DNA from: Datnioides undecimradiatus
Taxonomy: Eukaryota > Chordata > Actinopteri > Lobotiformes > Datnioididae
Length of the DNA: 64,000 bases
Direction: 5' to 3'
NCBI GenBank assembly: GCA_008933995.1
Contig: WARS01000031.1
Span: 2,570,001 to 2,634,000 of the forward strand
Part shown: piece after piece, positions 1 to 13,218 of the stretch
Layout of the letters: each line of letters begins with the position of its first letter
How positions within the stretch are numbered: the first letter of the stretch is position 1
The notes under the pieces: model-generated
What the model saw: the letters and a program-made list of their open reading frames with translations, nothing else
The model's database searches: none
Told to the model about the DNA's origin: nothing
Made by a program: the position numbers and the translations under genes

Positions 1-3000
1 ATGAGCAGTAATAGCCCAGCCCTCAGATCCCATGGGGGAGCCTATGTCATTTCATGCAGGAGTTATCTATCTGAACAGCAGCTGTCGAGGAGGTATTAAT
101 GTAAAACAGTAGCTTCAGAGACCTGGAGCCTGTGGTCGCTTGGATTCACTTGAATGTGTTCAGAAGTTAAAAGAAGCTGTTTAGATCTCTGGATCGGTAA
201 CATGGACAAATATGGGCTTATGATATGACTATGAATGTGTTCTCCGCTTAATCCTGTTACAGTCTGCGTGATGTTTTTGTGAATGAGGCGGCAACATGTT
301 TATCCTGGAAGTCCACCAGTGGCTTATTTCAATGGAAAATAGATGTAAAAACTAGAATCTGGATTTATGTAAAGGGACCATGTTGATGTGCGAAGACATG
401 TTTGTGTTTGTTAATGTTAGTGTGTGTGTCTGTGTGTGTTACCTGACACAGAGTGTTTCATTCTTTCTTCACAGTGAGCCACATCTGCCAAACAGGCCCA
501 TGCAGCCAGGAGCAGCAGAGACAAAGAAAACCTTCAAACAACAACACAGTTGCATGATCAACAAACAGCAACATATCTGTTATTCTGCATTAATGGAGAC
601 AATGCAACTGGGGTCTGTTTGAGGAATGACAAATTAACAAATCAGCTATTTAATTACAGAGGTTGACATTTCTTAGCAGCTCAGAAAAAATGAACTGACA
701 TTTGACAGCAAAAATATGCTTGGATTCAGAGATAGCATATTTGTTATGTGTTGAAGGCTCACGTTGGGAATCATAAGTATATATACATATATATTTTGTG
801 AACTCAGAAATAGAAATGTATATTCAGCTGAAATAGATTTGAGTATGACAAAAAAACGATATTATTATATACATTATATAGAAAATTCTTACAACTTACC
901 GCATTTTGTTGTTAACAGTCATCCTCTGCAGTGATGTTATAATATATCCTCTTGAGTGTGTTATGTGCATTTTGAGGCTGAGGGGGTCTTTATATCTGCT
1001 GTGAGATAGAGCCACTGCTGTGGAAATTTCTGCTGGCCACAAAAACGTTGATTCCTGGAATCTGAAATAAACGGTTGCGAAATCTCACTTTCCATCAGTC
1101 GGGAGACGCTCTACAGTCTGGATCTCAGGAAAAAGACCATTTATCTATGATTGAAATTGGGGCACGTACAGCACCCGTTCCCTGTGTGGCGTAAGGAAAT
1201 TCTGCTCCGTCTGTAAAATCACATGGTGACATCATTTCTTTTGGATCCTCTATTCATTTTAACAGAACTGCAGTTTTGCAAAGCAAAACTTTGCACAAAA
1301 CACAAGTCAGTGTTTCATAATTTTGCAAAGTAAGACAGTCACTAACTGTTTGCGCTGTTTGCATCATAGCTGACTAAAAGTAAACAAGGTAGACTCTCGT
1401 CTGATTTTCATCTCATCTGGACAAGAATGTAATAGTATTGCGACATACTGTGCTGTTCCATTTGTTATTACAGAAAATAAGGTACATTTTGTCCCATTAG
1501 ATTTCTGTGTACAGAACAAAACACTCATTTTTTTTTCTAATTCCAGGCAGTAAATAGTTAACTGTGACCCCAGTAAGACAGATATGTGCTGCAGGGAGGA
1601 AAGTCCAGCATTACTGCTTTGGGTATTTGCAAGAGGTCACAGAGAGGTCACCTGCCTTACTTTATTATCTTGTGGGTTTTTTTCATTATTTAAAAAGCTG
1701 AAGTTGTTAAGTCAAGCACAAGTTTTTGTCATCACAAGGTGCATTGCTTGCTATTGCTATTTTTCACTATGGTTTTCTGTTCCGATTACAAAATAAAATA
1801 AACAACCCTCAGTTATCAAAATTGCCAACTTCATGTCAAAACAAATGACTAAGCACAGTGTGTGACAGACAAACAAGACCAGGTCAGTTGTTTTCTGTTG
1901 TGTTTTATACAAACACTTAAGTGTGAACAAATAGCTATACACACTTATAGTGTAACTATAAGTGTGTGTATGTGAAAACTGACACACGTTGTACAACACA
2001 TGTTCCCACATGCATCAAGCCTACCGAGATAGACTGCAGACTCTCTCAGACTTTAAAGTTTAATTGTGCAAGAGGATTTAACGTGGGTTCTCAAGAGCCT
2101 TAAGAAACGATTTCCTGAAGATAATCAATTAAAGCATATAATTGGATATGAAAATTCTGAAAATCAATGAATTAAGTCATTTCATGGTGATAGTGTCAGT
2201 AGAGCTTTACAGTTTCCAGTGACTCCAGGCAAGAGCGCTCACTCACTGGGTCAGAGACAGAAGCTCTTCATTATAGGAAGAACTTCAGGAAGAGCTGGAA
2301 TACAGAAGCATAATGTGATATGGTCCACGGGCTCTGCACACATATCTCAAGAACAGAGTATAAAGTCTTATGGCAGCTTCTTACTTTTTTCCCCCAGTGG
2401 CCAGTGTTTGTCAGTTAGTTTGTCCATGCCTTGGCCTGACTGAAATACCTGAACAAAACAGACATTCACGTTCCCTAGAGGATTAATTCTTGTAACTCTG
2501 GTGATGGTCTGACCTCTAGCACCACTGTGCTACTGATATATCTGCATATGAGTGACTTCATTTAAATATATAGCTTTACTCTTAATCCCTTCCAGGGGTG
2601 ATTTCATTGAGAAAAATAAGTTCCTGCCTACATGATAAATGAAACAGTGACCTCGCAGAGAATCCACACAGGTGTACACATGCCGCCTGTCTTATTGCTG
2701 CATTATGCTGTATTATTCAGAGCATGACCTCTACTAGAGCTTAGAGCTTTACTATTTCGCAGCAGGCTATGAATATGTTTATATGATACATATACTGTAG
2801 TGTTACAAAGCCATTCACAGGGTATTGGGACAACATTAGGTTACATCTTATTAGAAAAGCAGAATTAGACATACAATATCACCCTTAATATAACATGTGA
2901 CATGTCCTATAGTTATTTATTTGGCAGGTTTACAAGACCTTGAGGATCTTACATAATGCTTCTCAGCACAAACACAGTTTATCAGAATTTATATCGGAGT

Positions 3001-3600
3001 GTGAGAATCAACTTCCATTTCAAGCTCTCATCTCAATGTCTCTGGCTGTTGAATAACCCAAGCCTGTCTCAGGGACACTTCTGTACACAGATCAGTGACG
3101 TCCTGCAACGCGTTGTCCAGTGTTTCCAATCATATCTGAGGGCAGGGGTCTCACTTGAGTGCTGTAGTCTCTGTTCCCTGGAGCCAACAGAGGGAGGGAT
3201 GTGACCCGTGTGCCAGACACCATCAAAGCCATGCACATGGGGCCAAGGCCATTGGAGGCAAAGCTGGACAAATGCCTATGAGAGGATGGATGTGTTTTAC
3301 CCCTTCTCATACTGTAATTGCGCCACCTTTTAGCAGCCCAGTATAGTATTTCTATTTCCATCTATGTTTCTGTCATGGGTGTTTTTTAACTGCATCCAAG
3401 ACATAAAAACACAGAACTGAGAACAGTGTCGGCATTTTGAGGACGTGAAAGGTACAAAGTGTGAAGGTGAGCAGAAAAGATAAGAAACGGATGCTAAAAT
3501 ATGCTCAGAGGGCAAGTGCTTATGAGTAAAGTAACAAATTAATACAATAAACTGACAGCAAGAGTTCCACAGTGATCGAAGCCGTAAGATACACAGCATG
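1..3600. other. No recognisable gene (left flank)
   Basis: I see no coding exon here that I recognise on either strand. The open frames are short, rich in low-complexity codons and lack convincing splice borders. One possible splice acceptor (a pyrimidine stretch ending in cacag near 473) precedes a short GC-richer stretch to about 620, but nothing in it resembles a known protein. A 14-bp-stem hairpin lies at 1937-1971. The stretch is probably intergenic or intronic. Confidence 0.5.
1937..1971. repeat. Short perfect inverted repeat (hairpin)
   Basis: The arm atacacacttatag is followed by a 5-base loop and its near-complete complement (ctataagtgtgtgtat). It is too short to identify as an element. 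It may be a remnant of a small inverted-repeat transposon or a chance structure in CA-rich DNA. Confidence 0.4.
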
Positions 3601-3839
3601 AGATGATATTTGAAGTGGTAAAGAACGAGGAGGAGAGGAGGAGAGAGGGGGCGGGGAGGCACATCAGGAGGCGGACGTGGAAGGAAGGAACGACAAAGGA
3701 GAGTAAAACACTGCTGTGGACTTTACCTTGAAGCTCTAGGGGGAAGAGCGTGTGCATGTGATAAGGACTGAAAGCCACACAGAGGGTGAGGGGAGGAGAA
3801 GGGAAGGAGGGAGGCAGTGAAGTGGAGACTGGAGATTGA

Positions 3840-4108
3840 GCGGCTCCACAGAGAGAGGCGGAGGAGGGAGAGGGGTGGAGGCTGAATCACAGGGACAGAG
3901 AGCTGGAGTGTGTGAGAGGCTTTGTGCTTAATGTGTGCTTCTCAGGAGAACGAATGATGAGAGGACTACAGCTCCACTTTCTTCTTCACTGGAGGATTTC
4001 TAACTGGATTCTACTTCCACTAAGTCAGCGCTTTAATACTGGATTGTTCTCCATTCACCAGCGGCTGTCAGCACAACTGGCCCATGCTCCATAACAGTGG
4101 AAATGCTG
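3840..4108 (+). other. Probable noncoding first exon and promoter-proximal region of the GPCR gene
   Basis: A purine-rich (GA) block around 3620-3870 leads into a GC-richer stretch that ends in a strong splice donor, ctg|gtaaga, with the GT at 4109. The next good acceptor before the GPCR start codon is at 13134 (T-rich tract, then ctcag|gat). Joining the two gives a 5' leader of several hundred bases before the ATG at 13219. It would contain a short upstream reading frame that starts at the ATG just before the donor and stops before the main ATG. The transcription start is a guess. The exon could instead belong to another transcript. Confidence 0.35.
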
Positions 4109-7100
4109 GTAAGATTTTCTGTTTTTTGCTCTATTGATGTGTTTGTGTGGTATTATGTGGCAGCTGATTTCCATAGTCAACACAGCATGAGGAGATGAAA
4201 CATTTCCATACATGTTCATTTGTTTAAAAAAAACCCTCCAAACTTCTGTGTTACTTGAATATGAACAGCGTCAGCCTGCACTCACGGATGCATATGTTAG
4301 TGCTCATGAATTATATAAATAAGCAATATGTGACATTTTTAAAAACTGATGTCTGTATATCTTCGGTCTCTGAAATGGTTCAGTGGTTTCTACATTATTA
4401 CTTTAAGTTGAGATATTTTTTTTCCAGTGTGTTAAACAAATTTAATTATTACTAGGTAGAGAATTGTTGTTCATCAGAATAATTAAATAAAGATACTGAT
4501 AATGACCAGTGTTCTCCCTACAAATATCATTCTAAATAACAGAAAGATGTTATTTATAATGACAATGAAAATATTAAATAATTGGAAACCTTTTCATTTG
4601 TTGCCTCTTGATGCTTGATTGTCTAAAATGCATCCTTTTCATCAAATCAGCCTGAACATGCACACACAGACACTTAATAACATCCTGTTGACTCTGACTT
4701 GGACTTTTTTTTTTTTTCAAAATTGTGGCCGTTCTTGTTTTTGCATTTTGCTACACTTGAGAAAACACTTGTGCATATCGCCAGTTTTGTTCACTAAGAA
4801 TGACAAATTTTGTCAGCATTATTCAGTTTTAAGTTCTTTGACGTTGTTTTGACCCAAAGTTTAAAATCACAGTTTGAGGGAAATCTTTTCCTGAAAATTA
4901 ATTTATATGAGAATCCAGGAAGACCTGTGGTGTTAAATGAACCTCTGACAGACCTTCAAATGTTCTCTGAGTCATTAATCTGATAAAAGATTTATTTAGA
5001 ACTACGAGGTGGTCTCTTATTTGGTGTTTGATTATTGAGGCATGCAGCAGCTGTTGACTGAGTGAGTGAGTTGGGTGTGATGCCCATTAGCAGTGTGTGT
5101 AATTTAGACTAGGACGTATTGACGAGATGGAGCGAGAAACACATGACCACAAAGGAAGCGGCACTTACTGACGTGCTTGATTTGTATTTGGCGATGCTTT
5201 AGATTGTAGCCGTGGAGTGGAGAACCGTCTTGATATTGATATGGAATTGTTTAAAAATGTGGCAAAGAATTTGCAATGAAAAAAATGTCTTAAAAACAGA
5301 ATATGTAATATTTTGAACATAATCTATTGCTGGAGAACAAAATATTGGGTTTAGCCCGGGGAGAAGGGTGTGCGTTCATAGCTATTGCTATAAAATAGGT
5401 TATACATAGTTTATAGGTTGTTTTCATTTTCTAAAATATTGTGTCGTCAAATATTGTTCCATTGATTGGGCCCTTGTCATTATAACCATACCAACTCTTG
5501 GAGGGAAATATATTAATATTATATTGATATGCTGGTGTGTTAGAGTTTAGTAATTGTGATTTTGTGACATAAGCTGGTATTAGAGGCTGCATTTCAGAAA
5601 CATGATGTCTGAACTTACCAGACTGTTTGAACTGTTGTATTGTTTGCCTTTACCCTCTTACCCACAAATAGTCATCCTTACAATATTGTTACAATATCAG
5701 TGGAGGCATGCATATGCTTAAAAATATTGTAATTGTTAATTTCATCCATAGCAATCATTCCTCATTCTGCATTTCCCAGCACACACATCTGTCATATCCT
5801 TCTCAGATGTTCTTCACAGGTACAGGCACCCAGCAGGTATTTCTCTGGTACCTGAAGGCTGTAATCTCTGTAGTAATCTAAGTACTAGCTTAATTTGAAA
5901 CACATTGTCAAATATTGAAAATATTTACTTTCATATCCCTTGAGTTAAAACTACTTTAGCAAGAATTGTTGTATTAAGGGATTGTAATAATGCTCTCATT
6001 ACTGGGAGAAATTACAACTGTTTGAAAAACTACAGCAATTCTTTGAAGGCAGAAGCATCACAAGAATAAACGCTGGAAGAAAGAAACTTAAAAGAAAAAC
6101 TCCCCACAGTTGTAGGTGAGACATTAACACACAAAAAGATGGAGCAACAATGACAAGGATGTAACACTGGTTATGTGTTTGTGTGAGTATGAATGTGTTG
6201 CTCATACACTTATCTGACAAACACAAGGGAAACACATGCAGACAGAATGACAAGCCAAGATGTGAAGAGAAAGTCGTCTCTCTGCTCATGTGCTGTGGCA
6301 GTCCGCCTCAGGCAGCTTTGAGCCAGCCTGTCCATTATTACTGCACATGACCCTTCTGTGCATCAGGCGACCTGGCCTGAGAGCCCTGACCAAGTCCCCA
6401 CGGTCTTCCTACATATGCCTGACCTGTCACTCAGGGACACATCCCTGTCAAAGGGAATTCACTGCATGCATGAACAACAACCTAAACCTAAACACAGTTA
6501 TTCCAGAGAACCACAGTCTGTAAAGAGTCCCTGTCTCATATCCTGGTTTATTTGTGCACATTAGTTTATATATGGTTTATGAACACTTGTTTGAGCAAAA
6601 TCAGTTATCAGAATGAAATGTTTCGATTGGATATAGTGAAATATACACCCAGAAAATCCTCAGTACCGGGTGGATAACTCCTAATGACTTTGAGGTTTCT
6701 CTGACTTTTCCTGTAGTGCCACCACCAGGTTGACATATGTCGTTCAGGGTGAAATGTGACTCAACCTATATGTGTTTTTATTGAAATGTAAAAAATATAT
6801 AGATTAAGTTTGAATGGATTTCCATGAAATTAATTGTCAGTATATGAATTGTAAAAATCATAAAAACGTTAATACAAAGCCATTGTCTGGTAAAGCTTTT
6901 ACAATCCAGTATAAATAATGACATTGACATCAGAGTCAGCTGTACCTTGGGTTTAGAGATAATTTGTAAATTCTAGCGTGCTAAAAGGCAAAAATGATGT
7001 GCATGGTTAATATTGTACCTGCTCAACTTCAGTATGCATTACTATTTAGCTTAACCCACCACAGTGCCTATGTACAGACTCATGGAGGTGCAAGTGTGGT

Positions 7101-7127
7101 TGTAGACTCTTTACCTTGTAATGTCTC

Positions 7128-7163
7128 TCACTCACTCACTCACTCACTCACTCACTCACTCAC
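7128..7163. repeat. (CTCA)n microsatellite
   Basis: About nine consecutive copies of the tetranucleotide ctca. This is simple sequence, likely length-polymorphic between individuals. Confidence 0.9.
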
Positions 7164-10100
7164 GTTTACACATTTAATAGGTAGATAAAAGCCTGATTGG
7201 CTTCTCTCACAATTGTTTCCTTGATTCTCCGTTATATAGTGTTATCAAACCGCCAGACGGGTTCAAGTGATCAACAATGTGGGCCAGAATAAGAGGATAT
7301 ACACTACTAAGTCATATTATTATCTTAAGCTCCTGCAGAGTAAATATAAAGCCTTGGAAAGTGATGAATATGGAAAATATAAACTTGTAGCCAGGTGCAG
7401 TTTGGCTGTGGCCGAAAATCACTATCGGCGTCAAAATTCAGAGGCCTCCTCTGAGCCATACCGCAGTCAACTTTAACACACAGACGTGATACACATATTT
7501 TTAGATTAAGTATGACTTACACTTTCCGTGGATGTCTTCATCTCCAATGTTCATTTTGGGTAAATGTCCATTAATCCTCTTAGAAATCATTGTACGTGAC
7601 GCTTCTCTACTCCAGAACATGCCCGAGAATCGTCCTGTTTTTAAGTTTTCCTCAGTATTTAAGTAATCCATTGTTACTTGTGTTTACACACATTGGTGCA
7701 CTGCAGAGAGGGCCTGCTAATAGCTAATTCGGCATACTTGTAATGGAGCCTATTCTTTTAGCCAACAAATATTGGCTAAAAAAAATATCGGGGCACAAGT
7801 TATAGCTTACAGGCTTCTTGCTAAGGCAAACTCCATGGCAACCTTGTGCTTCCTTGTGATCCAAAATTTAGTGCCAAAGTATGTCTAATGGGGCCCCCCA
7901 TCTGCTGGATTTTTACCTGTAGTAACTGAACTGATTTTTACTGCTGAAACTGAAGATTAACTGTTATCTTGAGGTTGTAAATTGTGGTAAAAATGGAAAT
8001 GTAGGTTACAAAAACCTACACACAAATTATAAACAGCATTCAGCCTTCTTTTGTTAACAGATGTCAACATACAGATGTATTACAGGTTGTGCTGTGTAGT
8101 ATTTCATTTCCCCCTTGCCCAAAACACAGGTAGATCTCTCAATTTGTAATGCTTGTGAAGATTTGGGGCAATTGTATCCCCCCCAATGGTAAGACTGTGT
8201 GTGTGTGTACTTGTGTGTGTGCGCACGTGTACTGCTGTTGCTGTCAGCTGCTTGTCTCACTAAGCCTGAGGTCTTGCTGCAGGGAATACTTCCGCCTGTC
8301 ATCTTCACTCAAGGTAAAGCCAAAACCCCCTTAATGAGGTTCATCTTTTATCTTCCCCGAAAATACATCTTCTTTCGTTTTGTCACCAGTACCATCAGAT
8401 AAATTAAAAGTGCCTGAAGCCGTTAAAAATAACATTTAATTTACAATCCAGTAGTGTCCAATGTGTAGATGTTTGTTTCATGATATAGTAAGAGTTAATT
8501 CAGATACCTATGTAGTTGAATGATTCATAGATCATATAAAGAGCTGAAGAAGTCAGAAACTATGCTTGATGTCAAAGTACCTCTACCTTTTCTTCCCACC
8601 CATCCTCAGGTATTCACAAGAGTCTTTCACAGAGCTGAAACTCAAACACTCTTGTAAGTCTTGGCCTTGATAATTTTGAGTGATTAAAATGAATAACTGC
8701 TGCTGCAGCTGAGTATTAGTCACAGGTATAAAGTCGAGGTGCAATGAGAAACACAAAAGCAGATTTTCTTACAGTTACACTTTGCCAAACAGAATGTGAG
8801 ACAAAAGATGATCCTGCAAAACTGAGGATCTGTATACATCCTATCTCAGTGTTAAAATGTTAAATGAATGTTTGCATAGCACGTGTGGCATGGTTAAAAT
8901 ATGGTGAAGGTTAGGCCACAAAAGTTACTAGACTGATCATTTAAAAAAACAACAAGTGTCATTATAGCCAACAAAAACAGCAAGATAGTTTCTTAAACCT
9001 CGTCGTGGAAACCCTGGACCCTCTTTAAATGCTCCAAAAAATGTACTTGACGTTATTTTATCAAGATGATACATCATGGTTTTTCCGTATTATATTAAAT
9101 TTGAAATTCATAACATGTTTTTGCAAGTCTGCAAGTTTAAGAGACCTCAGCTATAAAGCACAGTGGGTTTTCTTAAGTCCTAAGTCTGTGACTGCTGTTG
9201 ACTGTACTATCTGTGCAGCATTAGCCTTCCTCCAGATCCTAAATTGGTCAATTAGGATTAGGAGAGGAGAGGATTTAGACCTTTCTGGTGTCTGATTGAC
9301 TTAACCCTGGATATATGTAACTAATGTCACCTACATCAAATGTGTAAGCCCAGTTTCTGGCAACAGGGAAATCATATTACTATATAATACTATATAATAC
9401 CTTCCATTTTATTGTAGTTTCTGTAAGCACAGAAGAAAACGTTCCAATCATTGTTTCTATTTCATTCACATAGATGAATCATCACTGTGCTGGAGACAAA
9501 AAGGAGGTAGATCCATTTTCAACATAACACAAGGGTTAATTCCTAAGGAGCCTCAGCTGTGCCTTCGTTAAGCATACTTGAGCAGCATGCTTAATAAAAT
9601 ACACTGTACATGAATGTCACTGCCTATCGGACAACAAGGCACAGAGACTTGCAGAGAAACACATAATTTCATGCTGTCGTCTGAATACTAGTGATGGCCA
9701 TATAAATACCATGAGTGTAGAGCAGTATGGAGGTTGCAAACAGAAGCATCAGTCAGGCAATCAGGCAGTCATTCGACACAGTCTCTTTTTTTCGAGCTGT
9801 AGTCTCACCTGAAGGAGAAATACAGCCAAGTGGCATCCATGCTGTGTGTTCATTTCGAGACCATGGATTGATGAAAGAGCGTGAGCTGGGTGAAAGAATA
9901 CCAGGAGCCAAGGCATCCTCTGGGAAGCAGAGTCCTAGAAGAAACACCGGCGGTCACTGTTTTCTAAGCACAACAGGACAATATGAGGCGTGCTTGGAAC
10001 AAGTTCTTAAAGACTCTGTAGCTAAAATCAATCAGATTCTTAACAATACACAAAAAGGGCATTGTAGATTGAATAAACTCATATATTCACATATTATTTA

Positions 10101-12686
10101 AAATGATACCAATAAAGACCAATAAAGCCTTGATTGTTTGTTGATAATAACCACATTTTTAGTTTAAGTGTTCCAGGTGCATTTCATATTGGGGCCAGGA
10201 AGGAGACACATTGCCTGTAGTGGGTTCATCCATGATAAGATTGCACAGAAAGTCTTCCTGAGGGCAGAGGACGCCAACATGATCGTCTTCTCAGAGACAA
10301 GAAAGACAAGTCATACTATTCCCACTTGCACTAAGAGCACAAAAAAAAAAATCACCATCAAAAATTCAAAACAAGTCAAGTTTCACAAAAGTGGCTATGT
10401 TTAAATTTTGATAACAAATTATGTTATCATTTGTCAGATGCCATTTAGTCACTATAAAATTCAACTTAATCTTAAGCCTGAACTTGACAAATTTCACAAC
10501 AGAAAAAGTTTGAACGGACAAAATGTCTGAGCCTCCTGAACTTCATTGCAGTCAAACCAGTCCATTTTAGCTCAGGGTAAAAACAAATGTTACAAAAACT
10601 GACTGTAGATAACTCAGCAAGTTCAGACAGCTGAACCACTGCTGAGGTAAAGTTGCCTTTAGCGAGATACAGACTGACAATATGAAAAATGGTGAAACGA
10701 ACATAGCCGTTGGGGTTTTTTGGCATTAAACAAGCTCTGGTCATGAATGTATATGGTAGATATAACAAGAAGATAACAAATTAGATGATGCATACAGAAC
10801 ATGACAAATATAAAGAAATCTTAAAATAGATGTAAAATTCAATCTATAACATTCAAACTACATTAAAAATTTGAGATTTGGTTCTAAGCTTACGTCATTG
10901 TTGTCAGGATCCAGCAAAAATGTCACTGACTGACCCGAGAACTGGGTATATACAATATACTTACAAGGCCCCTTTCAGATACTCAACCTTTAAGTAACTG
11001 AATAGGCAACCTTTCTAGGTCAGGCCTACTTTCTGTATCACTTGCAACATAACACAAGTCTGAGCTGAATGCTGTAAGATTAACGTGAAGACTGCAGCTG
11101 CAGAAGGTTAAACATGCAGAGAGAGAAGTGCCTTGCTCTGCCTTCTAAGTTAACTTTAATTAACTTATTATCTTTTAGCTATATGAAATCAATTCGAGAA
11201 AGCAGAAGTTACTGCAAATGAATTTGAATTTGAAGTTGTGGAGAATCATTCTGTCACTGTATTTTTAATGCTCATTCACACAAACTGCATAGATGAATTA
11301 ATGAATATCCAGAAAACGTTTTGCATGACTCAGAAATTATACTACAGCACCATCTTAGCGTCTCATCATTCAATGCTTCTGTGCAACAGGTGCCTAAATT
11401 CGCCCTTTAACAACTAAAACTGCTGAAAATGCGTCAGTAGATCCACGATGAGATGATGAGGTGAGTGTCCCTTTACTAATGGTACAGTAAGGTAAAAGTC
11501 CATTTGCTGTCTCTCCGTCTGCTACTCTTGATGAAAATGTGCTGCCGTGTCCGAAATAAACCATAAGGAACATAAAAAGGAACATCACCATAAAAAGCAT
11601 AAATGTCACATATTTATTCTCTAAAAAATCCTTTTGTAAATTTCACTTTGCCTGTTTTAGTTTTAGAAATCCACAATCAATCTATTTTTTTTAAATTAAA
11701 AATATAGACTAGACATTCCATTTTCATTTATTTTGCTGTGAGCACTGTATATGATTATGATCTTTTAACTTGGGTTGTATTATATTGTATTTCATCTACA
11801 TATGTTGCATGAGAACCGTAAGTAGAATGTGAATGGCCTTTACATCAATTCCCATGTTTATTTTAATTTATGGGATGAGGAAGGATATTCAAATTCAAAG
11901 TAATTACCATGTTCACAATCAATCAACTGTGAACAAGTTGAGAGGGCAGACAACCTTTGAGGCTCTTTCATTCCTCTGACTCTTCATTAAATCAGGAACA
12001 ATATGCTGGTCACACAACACACACCCACAAGTGTTCTTTCTGCATCTCAACAACGTCTCGTTATTCAGAGACTAATTAATTGCGGGTTATAGCTATAAAA
12101 TTTCAAGTTGACTGTTTTTCTGCACAAAAAAAAAAACAAAAAAAGAAAAAACAGAGTGAGGACAAGGGATTTGGTTTGGTTTTGCTCTGGTCTGAATATG
12201 TCCATTCCTGTTACCCTTTGTTTTCTTGGATGTGTGTACCTTCCTGCTCTCCAGCCCAGTGAACAGCATAAATGATTGAAGGACTCGTGTATTTAGTTGT
12301 CAGCTGAGAAAGACATTTGGTACTGAACTTAGAGTTTCTGCATGGGTACTGACAGCATCGAGGTGCTTCCAACAGTGTTAGGGCACAAGAACAGCATGTA
12401 ACAAGAACACACACATAAAAGAAAAAAACACTGTCCTGGCCTTAAAGACAACATACCATCCATTTGTCCGTTTGCTGTATAATCTAAGAAAATTCAGCTT
12501 TTGATCCAAAATGGTATGATGAGCACACCACACCCCCACCTTAAAACATTGTGTTTTCTAAGACTTCATTAGCCCTCTGCACTCTCCATACATTATTGGG
12601 TTATGTGCTTGGCTTATGTGACCCAATACTACAATAAAGCGATACATGTAAACTATGAAACTGTAGCGTATTCATTCAAGAATATG

Positions 12687-12737
12687 ACACACACACACAC
12701 ACATATATATATTTATCTCATATATATTTATCTCATA
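12687..12737. repeat. (CA)n/(TA)n microsatellite with duplicated TATATTTATCTCA unit
   Basis: A CA run passes into TA repeats. It is followed by two copies of a 17-base unit (atatatatttatctcat), a small tandem duplication next to the microsatellite. Confidence 0.8.
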
Positions 12738-13218
12738 GTGGCCTGATATGTGTAGATTCAAATTCATAAGCTCATAATCACTAAACTGCAGATCACTGTT
12801 GTTATGCAGATGATACAGGTTATAATATCAAGGATATTTACAAGGTGTTTATTAGTCAAGAGAGATTTTAAATTGCCACGTTAGTGGCTGCACTGTGTGA
12901 TTAGAGTAGTTTGTGGTCCCAGCATTCAAGATGGATGTTTTACCTGAATGGTTTATGAGTGCTGAGTGCTGATTAGTCTCAAAGTGAGTAAGCTATGCCA
13001 GAATAGTTTGACTGAATGTGCCTAACGTACAGATCAATGACTGCATGCTGCTTTTTTACGAAATTGGGTCATTTTTGGACAAGTACTTAAACTGCCCTCA
13101 TATTTTTATTTTTATTTTTTTAATCTTTGCTCAGGATAGTTTCCCAGTCCAGGACATGGTTTCCTGAGTTGCACACCAGCTTCACATCACAAGGGGGAAA
13201 GCCAGTCTATTCTGGGCC

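Larger units (their letters stand above)
4109..13134 (+). other. Inferred first intron of the GPCR gene
   Basis: About 9 kb of AT-rich DNA without a recognisable coding exon. It holds a CTCA tetranucleotide array (7128-7163), a TG/CG-alternating tract near 8195-8225, a 9-bp-stem hairpin at 7757-7780, and a CA/TA array near 12687-12737. A 124-codon open frame at 9727-10101 is discussed as a finding but not called a gene. The intron assignment depends on the proposed noncoding exon at 3.84-4.11 kb. Confidence 0.3.

Noticed and set aside
3092-3778. Overlapping open frames on both strands around 3.1-3.8 kb
   Set aside because: They arise from GA/CT-rich, stop-poor sequence near the presumed GPCR promoter. 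No conserved motif and conflicting strands.
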